The notes under the pieces: model-generated
What the model was told of the DNA's origin: nothing
Databases searched by the model: none
Seen by the model: only the letters and a program-made list of their open reading frames with translations
In this document: positions 1 through 8,024 of the stretch, one piece after another
Position numbering within the stretch: the first letter of the stretch is position 1
How the letters are laid out: the number at the start of each line of letters is the position of its first letter
Assembly: GCA_964547995.1 (NCBI GenBank)
Contig: CAZJRB010000086.1
Coordinates: 1 to 33,971 of the forward strand
Direction: 5' to 3'
DNA length: 33,971 bases
Source of the DNA: CAZJRB01 sp964547995
GTDB lineage: Bacteria > Planctomycetota > Planctomycetia > Pirellulales > Thermoguttaceae
Translations under genes and position numbers: made by a program

Positions 1-93
1 ACAAGCCTTTGCTCGCCAAGAACTTGCGTCGCCGAAAAAGACCCCGCCACCGAGCGGGAATGACGGTACGGGTTCAGAATTGCGCAAGGTTAT
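1..93. other. Window edge, no gene seen
   Basis: These bases lie downstream of the stop codon of the minus-strand transglutaminase-like gene. I see no start codon with a ribosome binding site and no strong terminator hairpin. A gene cut by the window edge cannot be excluded. Confidence 0.5.
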
Positions 94-3000
94 TTAGCGA
101 TTTTGTTGGGCTCGAAGGTTGGTCAATTCGATTTCGTAGAGTTGAGTGAGTTGAAGCAATCCGGCCTGGCGGAAGCGGGCGATTCCCCGCTCGTACATCT
201 CCATGCAGTAAGTGCTGGGACGGCCCAAGCGTTTTTTGGGAATGCGGGGCAGCAACTGCTGGTAGAGTTGAACCATGTTCGCATCGGCGCCCCTGACCTT
301 CGGCGCCAACTCTTCCATACGCTCAATCAGTTTGGGTACGAAGCGGCCGTCGTCGGGAAATCGCATGACGCCGGCGGCGAGCACTTGCAAAGCGTCCTTG
401 TACCGCTCGTCGGCGACCAGATATTCGGTGTATTTCAGCCTCGCCGTGCAGGACAGATCGGCCCGGTCCGCTTGTTCGTACATGGTCGCCAGCCGGCCGT
501 ACAGCGCGGCTCGCTGCTTGGGTACGTCCTGAAACGCCACCATGTCGTCGAACACCTGCCAGGTGAAATCGGGGCATTTCGCAAAGGTGACGAACAGCCG
601 GTTCAGCGCCAGTTGCATCGGCTTGCTGTTGACTTTGGTAATCAGGCCGTCGCGTGACATCCGTGCCAGGGTGATCCAGGCGGCTTCGTTGCCGGGGCTG
701 TATTCGATGATCTTGTTAAGAAACATCAACTGCCTGGCGACATCCATCCCGGCCCGCTCTTTGAGCATCGGGTAGGATCGCATGATGAGATCGGCGTGCC
801 GCTTGGCGACGGGATCCGCGCCCACGGTCTGGAGCCGCAGCTCGACCCCGCGGTCGGTGGTGCGGCGGCCGGTGTGGGGATCGCGGAGAAAGCCGACGTA
901 GTATTTGTCGCCGCGATAGCGACCGTACGATTCCAGCGAGAAGGTCAGCCCGGTTCGGGTTACCGTTCCCAACTCCACCCACATCACCCAGGCATGGTTG
1001 CCGCCATACTTGTTGGGCGCGATGGCCATGAACGCCGGCACGCCGATGCTCTTGCCGACCCGGGCGGCATAATCGGCCTGGCAAGAGCAGACGCCGCCAT
1101 AAAGTTCGGCGTTCTGGAGCGTGTGCGGTTTCCCTGTGAGTTCGGGGGCCTCACCGTCGAGCATCCCTTTATCATAGGGGACATCGTGATAACACTTCCC
1201 GTATTTGACCCGTTTGGGGACGTAGTTTGCCAGGGCCCATCGCCGTTCGGGCAGCGTGGTGCGGTGGTCGACCATATACGCCAGGAACTCCCAGGGGAGA
1301 AACCGTGCCCGCCCCGCCATGAACTTCTCGGCCTCGACAAAATACCGGAAGTTCTCCAACGCGCCCATCGGTCCTTCGGGCGGAAGGCTGCCGTGCTGCC
1401 GGCAAGGGCTCTCGTGGATCGCCTGGTCCTTGTCCCAGACAACGGCCACTGCAATGGCCAGGTTGGCGTGCGTCTCGAATCGTCGGGGAAACCGCTCCTT
1501 CAGTTCCTTGAACAACTGCAAACACCGCTGCACGTCGTCGTATTTCGGGTGGATCGCCAGGTAGAATTCCTCCTTGATGTCCCCGTGCTCGGCCAGCCAG
1601 CGGTGCATCTCGCTTTGCGGTTCCCCAAACACCTGCCGGATTTCTTCGGCGTGTTCCCGGGCGAAACGATCGGCAAAGATTTTCCGCAGCCGCGGGTATT
1701 CCGATTTCCCGAATAGCTTGTTAGCAAGGTACATCTCGAGGATCTTTGCCTCGTCCGTATCCTCCGGGGCTGGTTTCTCGGGGACGGCGTCATCCTTCCG
1801 GGCGAGTTTGTCGGCGCCTTCCGGGCCTGCACTCGTCGGACCGGATACCTCTTTGTCCGAGGGTTTCTTGCCGATTCGGGCCACGGCAGCCGGCCGCCCC
1901 AAACGCTTGTCAAGCAGATTCAGCAGTTGGGCGTCGCCACCCGTGTAGAAGGCCACGAGGCCTTCGCGGTGAAAGAGATATGCGGGAACGGGCTTCAAAG
2001 GATCGATCAGGTCTTGCATGTTGCTAAGCGTGACCGCCGTAGCATCCCGCTGAGCGTCTGCGGGTGTGGGGTAGTCGAAGACGGCAAAGCGCTCGGCGCC
2101 GACCGACCAGACGCTTGCGTCGCCCGAGAGCCGTGGATGCGGCAAGGGTTCGCCGGAAGCGACCACTGCCAGCCCGTCGGCACGCAGGTCGCGGATGAGC
2201 CGATCTACGGAAATCGCCGGCCGGGGCGTCTCCAATGGCTGCCCGCCCTCGACCTGGATCTTGAGCAGTTGCTCGGCACGTTGTGCGCCGCCGGCATCTT
2301 TCGCCGCCTGGACGGCAATCTCGTACGACTTTCCGGCATCCGTCGGCAACGGCGTCCACCGGAAGCTTCCCGTCTGCGGGTCGATCCGAGCATCTCCCGG
2401 GGCGCCGGGGGCCAGCCGGAACCGTATCGGGCCGGCCGGCACGTCCGGGTCACTCGCTTTGACCTGAAGCACCATCGTCTGACCGACCGGCACGGTCCTT
2501 GCCCCAATCGGCTCGAGCACGGGCGGCCGGGCAACTTCGCGGACCTCGATTCCGAACTTCTGTTGCGCCAACGGCGCCTCGCTGCCCGGCTCGCCGACCT
2601 GCACGGTCAACTCGTACCATCCCGGACCCTGCTGCTCGGTGGGCGTCCAACGGAACTCGCCCGTCTTCGCGTGAATGGTCGCTCCCTCGGGCTCGTCGCT
2701 TAGTGCAAACTCCCAGTTTTCCCTGGAGTCTACGCGACCGTCGACCGCTACGGCGAGCTGTAGGGATTCGAGTTCGTCTATTACCTGGGGCTCTATCGGC
2801 CGGATTGTTACCGGCCCTGTCCCACCGAGAACGAATACGAAAGCCAAGCCGGCACCGACAACAGCCAGGCCAACGGTCCCGACAAGGATTGCCACCGCGG
2901 CCGGTCTTCGCCGGGGCTTGGGTGGATCGACGGCGCCGCGTTCGTTCGCCTGGACGTCGGACTTGGGCGGCGAAGCCGTGTCGGTTCGTATAACCGGCGG

Positions 3001-3096
3001 CCGCACAGGCGGTGCAGTGCTCTTCTGGGGCGGGGGACGCCGTATGGGCGGAAGCTTGCGGCGAGGCTCTTTCGGTTCATCCGGCGGTCGGGCCAT
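94..3096 (-). CDS. Membrane-anchored protein with Ig-like domains and a transglutaminase-like core
   Basis: This 1000-residue protein starts with a proline- and arginine-rich cytoplasmic tail (about 1-65) and one membrane helix (about 67-92), so the rest should face the periplasm. Two cadherin/He_PIG-type Ig-like modules follow (about 97-185 and 190-285), each with the FRWTP signature of putative-Ig repeats. A charged Lys/Glu/Pro-rich linker lies near 410-450. A transglutaminase-like core then shows GGVCSC (Cys670/Cys672) followed by GNHAW with His701, the spacing expected for a Cys-His pair. The usual Asp of the triad is not obvious; LESYGRY follows instead. The C-terminal third is helical and TPR-like. 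Whether it is a protease or a cross-linking enzyme is unknown. It lies 159 bp after the symporter and has its own candidate promoter, so it may be transcribed separately. Confidence 0.8.
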   Translation of the reverse strand: MARPPDEPKEPRRKLPPIRRPPPQKSTAPPVRPPVIRTDTASPPKSDVQANERGAVDPPKPRRRPAAVAILVGTVGLAVVGAGLAFVFVLGGTGPVTIRPIEPQVIDELESLQLAVAVDGRVDSRENWEFALSDEPEGATIHAKTGEFRWTPTEQQGPGWYELTVQVGEPGSEAPLAQQKFGIEVREVARPPVLEPIGARTVPVGQTMVLQVKASDPDVPAGPIRFRLAPGAPGDARIDPQTGSFRWTPLPTDAGKSYEIAVQAAKDAGGAQRAEQLLKIQVEGGQPLETPRPAISVDRLIRDLRADGLAVVASGEPLPHPRLSGDASVWSVGAERFAVFDYPTPADAQRDATAVTLSNMQDLIDPLKPVPAYLFHREGLVAFYTGGDAQLLNLLDKRLGRPAAVARIGKKPSDKEVSGPTSAGPEGADKLARKDDAVPEKPAPEDTDEAKILEMYLANKLFGKSEYPRLRKIFADRFAREHAEEIRQVFGEPQSEMHRWLAEHGDIKEEFYLAIHPKYDDVQRCLQLFKELKERFPRRFETHANLAIAVAVVWDKDQAIHESPCRQHGSLPPEGPMGALENFRYFVEAEKFMAGRARFLPWEFLAYMVDHRTTLPERRWALANYVPKRVKYGKCYHDVPYDKGMLDGEAPELTGKPHTLQNAELYGGVCSCQADYAARVGKSIGVPAFMAIAPNKYGGNHAWVMWVELGTVTRTGLTFSLESYGRYRGDKYYVGFLRDPHTGRRTTDRGVELRLQTVGADPVAKRHADLIMRSYPMLKERAGMDVARQLMFLNKIIEYSPGNEAAWITLARMSRDGLITKVNSKPMQLALNRLFVTFAKCPDFTWQVFDDMVAFQDVPKQRAALYGRLATMYEQADRADLSCTARLKYTEYLVADERYKDALQVLAAGVMRFPDDGRFVPKLIERMEELAPKVRGADANMVQLYQQLLPRIPKKRLGRPSTYCMEMYERGIARFRQAGLLQLTQLYEIELTNLRAQQNR

Positions 3097-3172
3097 GGTT
3101 CAAATCGCTGTTGTGGCCGGCAGCACGATGCCGGTATTGTTCGCTACGCGCAATTCCATCCAAACCTCGCGT

Positions 3173-3200
3173 ATTATACACCACAGACTATCTGTGTCCA
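3173..3200 (-). promoter_or_regulatory. Candidate sigma-70-type promoter for the transglutaminase-like gene
   Basis: On the minus strand, TGGACA (3195-3200) is followed 16 bp later by a perfect TATAAT (3173-3178), about 75 bp upstream of the ATG at 3096. This is a pattern match only; planctomycete promoters are poorly defined. Confidence 0.45.
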
Positions 3201-3255
3201 CTTGGCCGGGAACCAAGGCGAATTTCATTCCCCGCACGCACTCCGACCGTTTGTC

Positions 3256-4866
3256 TCACGCGAAATGCGCCCACAGGCAGATGACCACCACAACCACCAG
3301 GACCGACAGCGCTGCATGGACCCAGACCCAGGCATTGTCCATTCCGGTTGACATGGTGCCGGTCGAGAACGTCAGATTTTCGGTCTGCTTTGCCTCCGGT
3401 TGTTTCGTGAACAACGAAACCACGATCATCAGCACCACACAGAAGGCGAACATAATCACGGCGTAATTCAGAAAGGCGTAGCCGGCAAGGATATTGAAAG
3501 GACCGAAGTCGCCGTACCCCATCTTGGCGAGCACGTCGGTGGCAAACCGGACGGCCCCCAGCACGCTGCCTACGATCATCGTGGTCAAGGCGGCCTTCCC
3601 GGTGGCGCGTTTCCAGAAGACCCCGACGAGAAACACTGCTGCGATCGGCGCCCCGACATAGGCCTGGATGCTCTGGAGGTATTGATAGAGCTGGTCTGAG
3701 AGAAGCCGTATCATGGGAATCCAGAGGAGGGAAATCACGACGATTGCCCCGGTCACCAGTCGCCCGACGAGGACGAGCCGTCTCTCCGACGCGTCCGGCT
3801 TGAATTTCTTGTATACGTCCATCGTCACCAGTGTCGAGCACGAGTTGAAGACCGCGCTGAGCGACGACATCAGTGCTGCCAGAAGCGCCGCAATCATAAG
3901 GCCGGCTGCCCCGGGAAAAACGTCCGACAGCAGGTTCTTCACGATCAGCGGATACGCCTTGTCCGGGTCGTCGGCGAGTTGCTCCGGCCACAACACGCAG
4001 GCGATCAGCCCGGGCAGCACGAAGATGAAGACGGGAATGATCTTCAGCCACGCCGTCAGAATCGCGCCGCCGCGGGCGTTTGTCAGGTTCTTTGCCCCCA
4101 GCGCACGCTGGACGATCACCTGGTCGCTGCACCAGTACCAAACGCCCAGGATAAAAATCCCTATGGTCGTACCCGTCCACGGATACGCCTGATCGGTCAT
4201 CGGTTTTATCATCTGAAAGTGATCTGCCGGCAACGCTGCCCTCAACCCGTCAAAACCACCGACCCTGTCGAGTCCGATGAGCGTCAGCAGCAGCGACCCT
4301 CCGATCAGAATGAACGTCTGAATCACCTCCGTGTAGATGACCGCCGAAAGGCCCCCGGCAATCGTATAGATTCCCGTGGCGATCACGAGGATCATGACGG
4401 AGACGTAGATTGGCCAGCCCGTGACCACCTCGATCAGAATGGCCCCCGCGAAGAGCGAGACGGAGATCTTGGTAAACACGTACGCAATGATGGAGATGGT
4501 CGTAAGCGTCCAGCGACAGCCGGGATTGAAACGCCTTTCGAGGAACTCGGGCATGGTGAAGACGTTGCTGCCAAGGTAGTAAGGCAGAAACACCCACGCC
4601 AGCACCATGATGCAGAAAACGGCGGCCCACTCGTAGGCGCCCACCGCCAGGCCGCTCTTCGCTCCCGATCCGGCAAGCCCGATCAGGTGTTCGCTACCGA
4701 TGTTCGAGGCGAAAATCGACGCGCCTATCGCGAACCAGAGGACGTTGCGCCCTGCGAGAAAATACTCTTTCGAGGTTCTCTCCCGCCTCGCAAAGTAGAA
4801 TCCGACCGCAAACACCGCGGCAAAATAGACCGCAATCGTCACCCAATCGACTATCGTAAGAGCCAT
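3256..4866 (-). CDS. SGLT-type sodium/solute (sugar) symporter, SSS family
   Basis: This 536-residue polytopic membrane protein has about 13-14 hydrophobic segments. It imports a solute, probably a sugar, using the sodium gradient. It carries blocks typical of the SGLT branch: SNIGSEHLIGLAGSGA near 54, WYWCSDQVIVQRALGAKN near 243, and ALLAALMSSLSAVFNSCSTL near 330. The C-terminal helix is separated from the core by a charged loop, as in SGLTs. The start at 4866 follows AAAGGGTGAA directly, a workable ribosome binding site. It begins only 37 bp after the sulfatase stop, so the two are very likely co-transcribed, with the symporter importing sugars released after desulfation. The exact substrate cannot be read from the sequence. 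Confidence 0.93.
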   Translation of the reverse strand: MALTIVDWVTIAVYFAAVFAVGFYFARRERTSKEYFLAGRNVLWFAIGASIFASNIGSEHLIGLAGSGAKSGLAVGAYEWAAVFCIMVLAWVFLPYYLGSNVFTMPEFLERRFNPGCRWTLTTISIIAYVFTKISVSLFAGAILIEVVTGWPIYVSVMILVIATGIYTIAGGLSAVIYTEVIQTFILIGGSLLLTLIGLDRVGGFDGLRAALPADHFQMIKPMTDQAYPWTGTTIGIFILGVWYWCSDQVIVQRALGAKNLTNARGGAILTAWLKIIPVFIFVLPGLIACVLWPEQLADDPDKAYPLIVKNLLSDVFPGAAGLMIAALLAALMSSLSAVFNSCSTLVTMDVYKKFKPDASERRLVLVGRLVTGAIVVISLLWIPMIRLLSDQLYQYLQSIQAYVGAPIAAVFLVGVFWKRATGKAALTTMIVGSVLGAVRFATDVLAKMGYGDFGPFNILAGYAFLNYAVIMFAFCVVLMIVVSLFTKQPEAKQTENLTFSTGTMSTGMDNAWVWVHAALSVLVVVVVICLWAHFA

Positions 4867-4903
4867 TTCACCCTTTGTTTTTGCTGTCCGTACGGTTCAC
4901 GAA

Positions 4904-6391
4904 CTACCGGCGCAGCTTCCTGTCGTAGAACTGCACGCCGGCCGGGCGACGAAGCGGAATCTCCATGCCGCCGGTGGCCTCGAGTTTGTCGAAAAGCTGC
5001 TTTCGCATCGAAGCGATCTTCTCCCGATACGCGGGCACCTTGATCAGGTTGTGTCTCTCGACCGGATCCGCTTGCAGATCGTAGAACCCGTTGCGGTCCC
5101 AAACGCCGTGGTAGTAGATGTACTTGTAGTGATCGGTGCGCAGTGCAAAGACAGTCGGCGTGGCAGGAAAATTCCACTCCCAATAGTACTCGTAGAGGAT
5201 ATGGTCGCGCCAGGGAATCTTCCGCCCGGCCAGCAGCGGCAGGAACGACCGGCCGTCGATGACAAGTTTTTCGGGGACCGGGCAGCCGGCCGCGTCGAGA
5301 ATCGTCGGCGCGACGTCGATGTTCTGGACCATCTCGGTAATCTTCGTGCCGGGCTTGATCAGCCCCGGCGCATAGGCGAGCATCGGCACGCGGATCGATT
5401 CCTCGAAGGCGTCGCGCTTGTCGTAGAATCCGTGTTCGCCCAAGGCGAATCCGTTGTCGCCCATGTAGATGACTAGTGTCGAGTCGGCCAACCCCGCCTT
5501 GTCGACGTAGTCCAACACGCGGCCGATGTTCTCGTCCAACCCGTGTACCGTTTCGCAGTATCGGCGGTACAGGTCGTCGAACGAGGGGACGGGGTCGTCG
5601 TCGAACGGGCCGGTCTGCATGTGGTCGATGCCGTGGATCCCGTATCGCCGCTCGCGGACCCAGTGCGGCTGAGTCTCGTAGTTCTCCTCGGTGTTGGCCA
5701 TCGTCTCGGGGTACTTGACCTTTGCCTTCGCATAACGCCCGCGATGGCGCGAGGCCGGCGTAAACGGATAGTGGACGGCTTTGAACGACAGGTAGAGGAA
5801 AAACGGCTTGGTGCGTTTCTGCTTGAGCCACTTCAGGGCCTCCTCGGCGAGAATGTCGGTCGTGTATCCCTTGAACCGGCTCCGGCGGCCGTCGATGTTC
5901 AGCATGGGGTTGAAGTAGTCGCCCTGCCCGCGAAAACTCACCCAATGGTCGAATCCCTTGCGGGGTTCGTCGTGGTCGTGGCCCATGTGCCACTTGCCGA
6001 TGAACGCCGTTTCGTAGCCGGCTCGCCGAAGATGCTCCGGGAAGAAGACTGTGCCCTTGGGCACGGGGCGCTGGTTGTCGACGACGCCGTGGCGATGGGC
6101 GTACTGGCCGGTGAGGATCGACGCACGGCTTGGCGAGCAAAGCGATGTGCTGACAAACGCGTTTGCCATGTGAGCGCCCTCGGCGGCCATCCGATCCATG
6201 TTGGGCGTTTCCAGGAACTCCGGCCCGTCGGTGAAGCCCATAAAGTCGTAGCGATGGTCATCGCTGAGGATGAAGATAATGTTGTGCCCGGCGGCTTCCG
6301 CCCGCACACCTGGACACACAACAACCGCGGTCGCCAGAAGCCCAATAAACGCGGCTTGGCGCGAGTATTCCCGCTGTGAATTACCAGCCAT
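4904..6391 (-). CDS. Secreted sulfatase (formylglycine-dependent, family S1)
   Basis: This 495-residue arylsulfatase-type enzyme hydrolyses sulfate esters, probably on polysaccharides. A signal peptide covers about residues 1-33. The metal-binding Asp pair is in FILSDDH (about 44-45). The CSPSR signature, with Cys85 as the residue converted to formylglycine, lies in STSLCSPSRASILTG. GKWHMG and MGDNG blocks complete the family pattern, and length is normal. The ATG at 6391 is chosen over the GTG one codon upstream because GGAGGT lies 5 bp before it. A candidate promoter sits 30-60 bp upstream. It is the first gene of a probable operon with the SGLT-type symporter. A separate anaerobic or FGE-type maturase would be needed and is not in the window. 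Confidence 0.95.
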   Translation of the reverse strand: MAGNSQREYSRQAAFIGLLATAVVVCPGVRAEAAGHNIIFILSDDHRYDFMGFTDGPEFLETPNMDRMAAEGAHMANAFVSTSLCSPSRASILTGQYAHRHGVVDNQRPVPKGTVFFPEHLRRAGYETAFIGKWHMGHDHDEPRKGFDHWVSFRGQGDYFNPMLNIDGRRSRFKGYTTDILAEEALKWLKQKRTKPFFLYLSFKAVHYPFTPASRHRGRYAKAKVKYPETMANTEENYETQPHWVRERRYGIHGIDHMQTGPFDDDPVPSFDDLYRRYCETVHGLDENIGRVLDYVDKAGLADSTLVIYMGDNGFALGEHGFYDKRDAFEESIRVPMLAYAPGLIKPGTKITEMVQNIDVAPTILDAAGCPVPEKLVIDGRSFLPLLAGRKIPWRDHILYEYYWEWNFPATPTVFALRTDHYKYIYYHGVWDRNGFYDLQADPVERHNLIKVPAYREKIASMRKQLFDKLEATGGMEIPLRRPAGVQFYDRKLRR

Positions 6392-6394
6392 CAC

Positions 6395-6930
6395 TCACCT
6401 CCGTAGCGTCTGTCGCGGTTATAGTATAGGAGTGGCGGGCAGTAAAGGCAATCAATGGCCTGCGGAGCCGTCACGAGCGGGAATCCGGCCGCTTCCGTTT
6501 TGCTCCGGTCGCCGCGAGCGTCCGAACGTTGGCAGAAAGTCATGCCGACATCACCGTACCAGTATGGTTCTTCGTTCGCGTGAAAATACTTGCCGTAGGG
6601 GACACGACCTTCTTCGCTAGTGCGGCAATAGGGATAGAAAACGAGAGAGAACGCTTGAGTTGCCTTGGAAATCGGGGCAATGTGGTTTGTCCGAACCTTG
6701 AGCCGTTTCAACACGTATTTTCTGCCAGAAACCACAACGGGCATTCCCCATAAAGTGTTCTTATCAAACGGTTTATGTGCCCTGCCCCCCGGAAGAGGCC
6801 GCCCATTGCCAGAAATGGCCTTGATTTGGCGGCTTTTTTGGGTGTAATGTGGTAAATATGCAGTCGGTACGTGGTCTAATGCGGGCAGGGCAAGGCGGCA
6901 GTTGTTCGACAAAGCAGGGGAGAGTTATCT
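6395..6930. other. 536-bp divergent intergenic region
   Basis: This gap separates the minus-strand sulfatase from the plus-strand GvpL/F-like gene. A 173-codon minus-strand frame (6912 to 6391) crosses it and its TGA overlaps the sulfatase ATG as TGATG. It has no recognisable domain, no clear ribosome binding site, and contains the candidate sulfatase promoter, so I do not call it a gene. A smaller plus-strand frame (6529-6753) is equally unsupported. The sequence is less GC-rich than the flanking genes, which fits regulatory DNA or an old decayed gene. Confidence 0.5.
6423..6451 (-). promoter_or_regulatory. Candidate promoter for the sulfatase-symporter operon
   Basis: On the minus strand TTGCCT (6446-6451) and TATACT (6423-6428) are separated by 17 bp and would start transcription roughly 25 bp upstream of the sulfatase ATG. 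Found by eye, not tested. Confidence 0.45.
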
Positions 6931-7800
6931 ATGGCAGAAGTGGATAGTTCCATCGATGGTACCTCGAAAGAGAGAACTGCCCCCTCCAGGGCGGGGGCAC
7001 ATCAACGGCCGTTGAACATTTCCCTTGAACAAGCGGACGGAAGCGAAATGACTCAACACACATACCTTTACGCGTTCACCTGGGCACGCTGCACCAGCCT
7101 GGAAATCGGTCCGGGGATTGACACGCGGTTTGAGGTCGAGTTCGTCCGCCAGGGGCAATTGGCCGCTGTCGCCAGCCGCGTGGGCCTGGATCGTTTCGAC
7201 GCGGAACGGTTCGAGGCAAAGACGGCCGGGGACGCCCGGTGGTTAGAGCGAGTGGCGATGCGGCACGATCAGGTCGTTCGGGAGGTAGTCCGGCACATGC
7301 CGGTCATGCCGCTGCGATTGGGGACTCTCTTTCACAACCGGTCTGCGTTGCTGTGGCGGATGTCGCGATGCGAAGCCAAGGTAGCCGCCTTCCTGCACGA
7401 CCGTGGGGACCGGCAAGAGTGGGCGGTGAAGGTCTTCATGGATACGTCAAAGGCGACACCGAACGCGAGCTGCCAGGTCCCGCCACCGCCACAGGTTTGC
7501 TGTATGCAACGGGAAATCCACGAGATCAAAACTATCCTGGCGAGCCATGCGGACCACTGCCGCGTTCATTTCTTGCCCAACAATTCAAATGGCCGTCGGG
7601 GAAAAATCGTTTACGACGCGGCATACCTCCTATCGCGATCGGCACTCGACTGCTGGTCGGCGGCCGTCCAACACCTGCAAAAGACAAAGCGGTTTAAGGG
7701 ACTGTTGCTAAAGGTGGCTGGCCCATCGCCGCCGTACCATTTCTGCTCGATGAGAAACGAGTCCGCGCTCCGTCAGCAAGACACAGTCGACTCAGAGTGA
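6931..7800 (+). CDS. GvpL/GvpF-like gas vesicle protein, orphan
   Basis: This 289-residue protein resembles the GvpL/GvpF family, minor gas-vesicle components that help nucleate or assemble the GvpA shell. Visible family blocks are TYLYAF (residues 43-48), VAMRHDQVVREV then PVMPLRLGTLF (about 107-130), GDRQEWAVKVFMD (about 157-170) and the C-terminal GPSPPYHF. The start at 6931 follows GGGGAG by about 8 bp, but an internal ATG at 7048 would put the conserved YLYAF at the N-terminus as is usual. The segment after VKVFMD (about 7445-7510) matches poorly and lacks the usual G-x-x-Y-L stretch, so a pair of compensating frameshifts is possible. No gvpA, gvpN or gvpK lies in the window. Function in this isolated context is unknown. 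Confidence 0.75.
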   Translation: MAEVDSSIDGTSKERTAPSRAGAHQRPLNISLEQADGSEMTQHTYLYAFTWARCTSLEIGPGIDTRFEVEFVRQGQLAAVASRVGLDRFDAERFEAKTAGDARWLERVAMRHDQVVREVVRHMPVMPLRLGTLFHNRSALLWRMSRCEAKVAAFLHDRGDRQEWAVKVFMDTSKATPNASCQVPPPPQVCCMQREIHEIKTILASHADHCRVHFLPNNSNGRRGKIVYDAAYLLSRSALDCWSAAVQHLQKTKRFKGLLLKVAGPSPPYHFCSMRNESALRQQDTVDSE

Positions 7801-7848
7801 ACGGAAGCAATGTAAGGAGGCCCGGTCAATCAAGGAGGGTGCTCATTC

Positions 7849-7923
7849 ATGTCGTTGTACCTGTTGGGTATCAGTCGCAGCCGGGATTCTACCTATGCGG
7901 TACGGGGCAGCCGCACCCGATGA
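7849..7923 (+). CDS. Short 24-codon ORF with strong ribosome binding site, possible gene remnant
   Basis: An AAGGAGGG sequence lies 8-9 bp before this ATG, one of the best ribosome binding sites in the window, yet the frame stops after 24 codons. The opening residues MSLYLLGISRSRDS resemble the N-terminus of GvpL/F-type proteins, so it may be the decayed start of a second gvpL/F copy placed directly after the first. A second purine-rich AAGGAGG lies at about 7814 without a start codon. It could also be a real short leader peptide. Confidence 0.3.
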   Translation: MSLYLLGISRSRDSTYAVRGSRTR

Positions 7924-8024
7924 AGAGGCGGTCCGGGCTTTGCTTCGGATTCGCTCGGACGATCTGTTGCTCTGTCTGGGCCGCCTCTACGGGAACCGAT
8001 CAAATCGCAGACCGGCTTGGCTTA

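Noticed and set aside
4851..6140. 429-codon minus-strand frame overlapping the sulfatase
   Set aside because: It is in a shifted frame of the sulfatase and shows only Arg/Pro-rich sequence typical of shadow frames.
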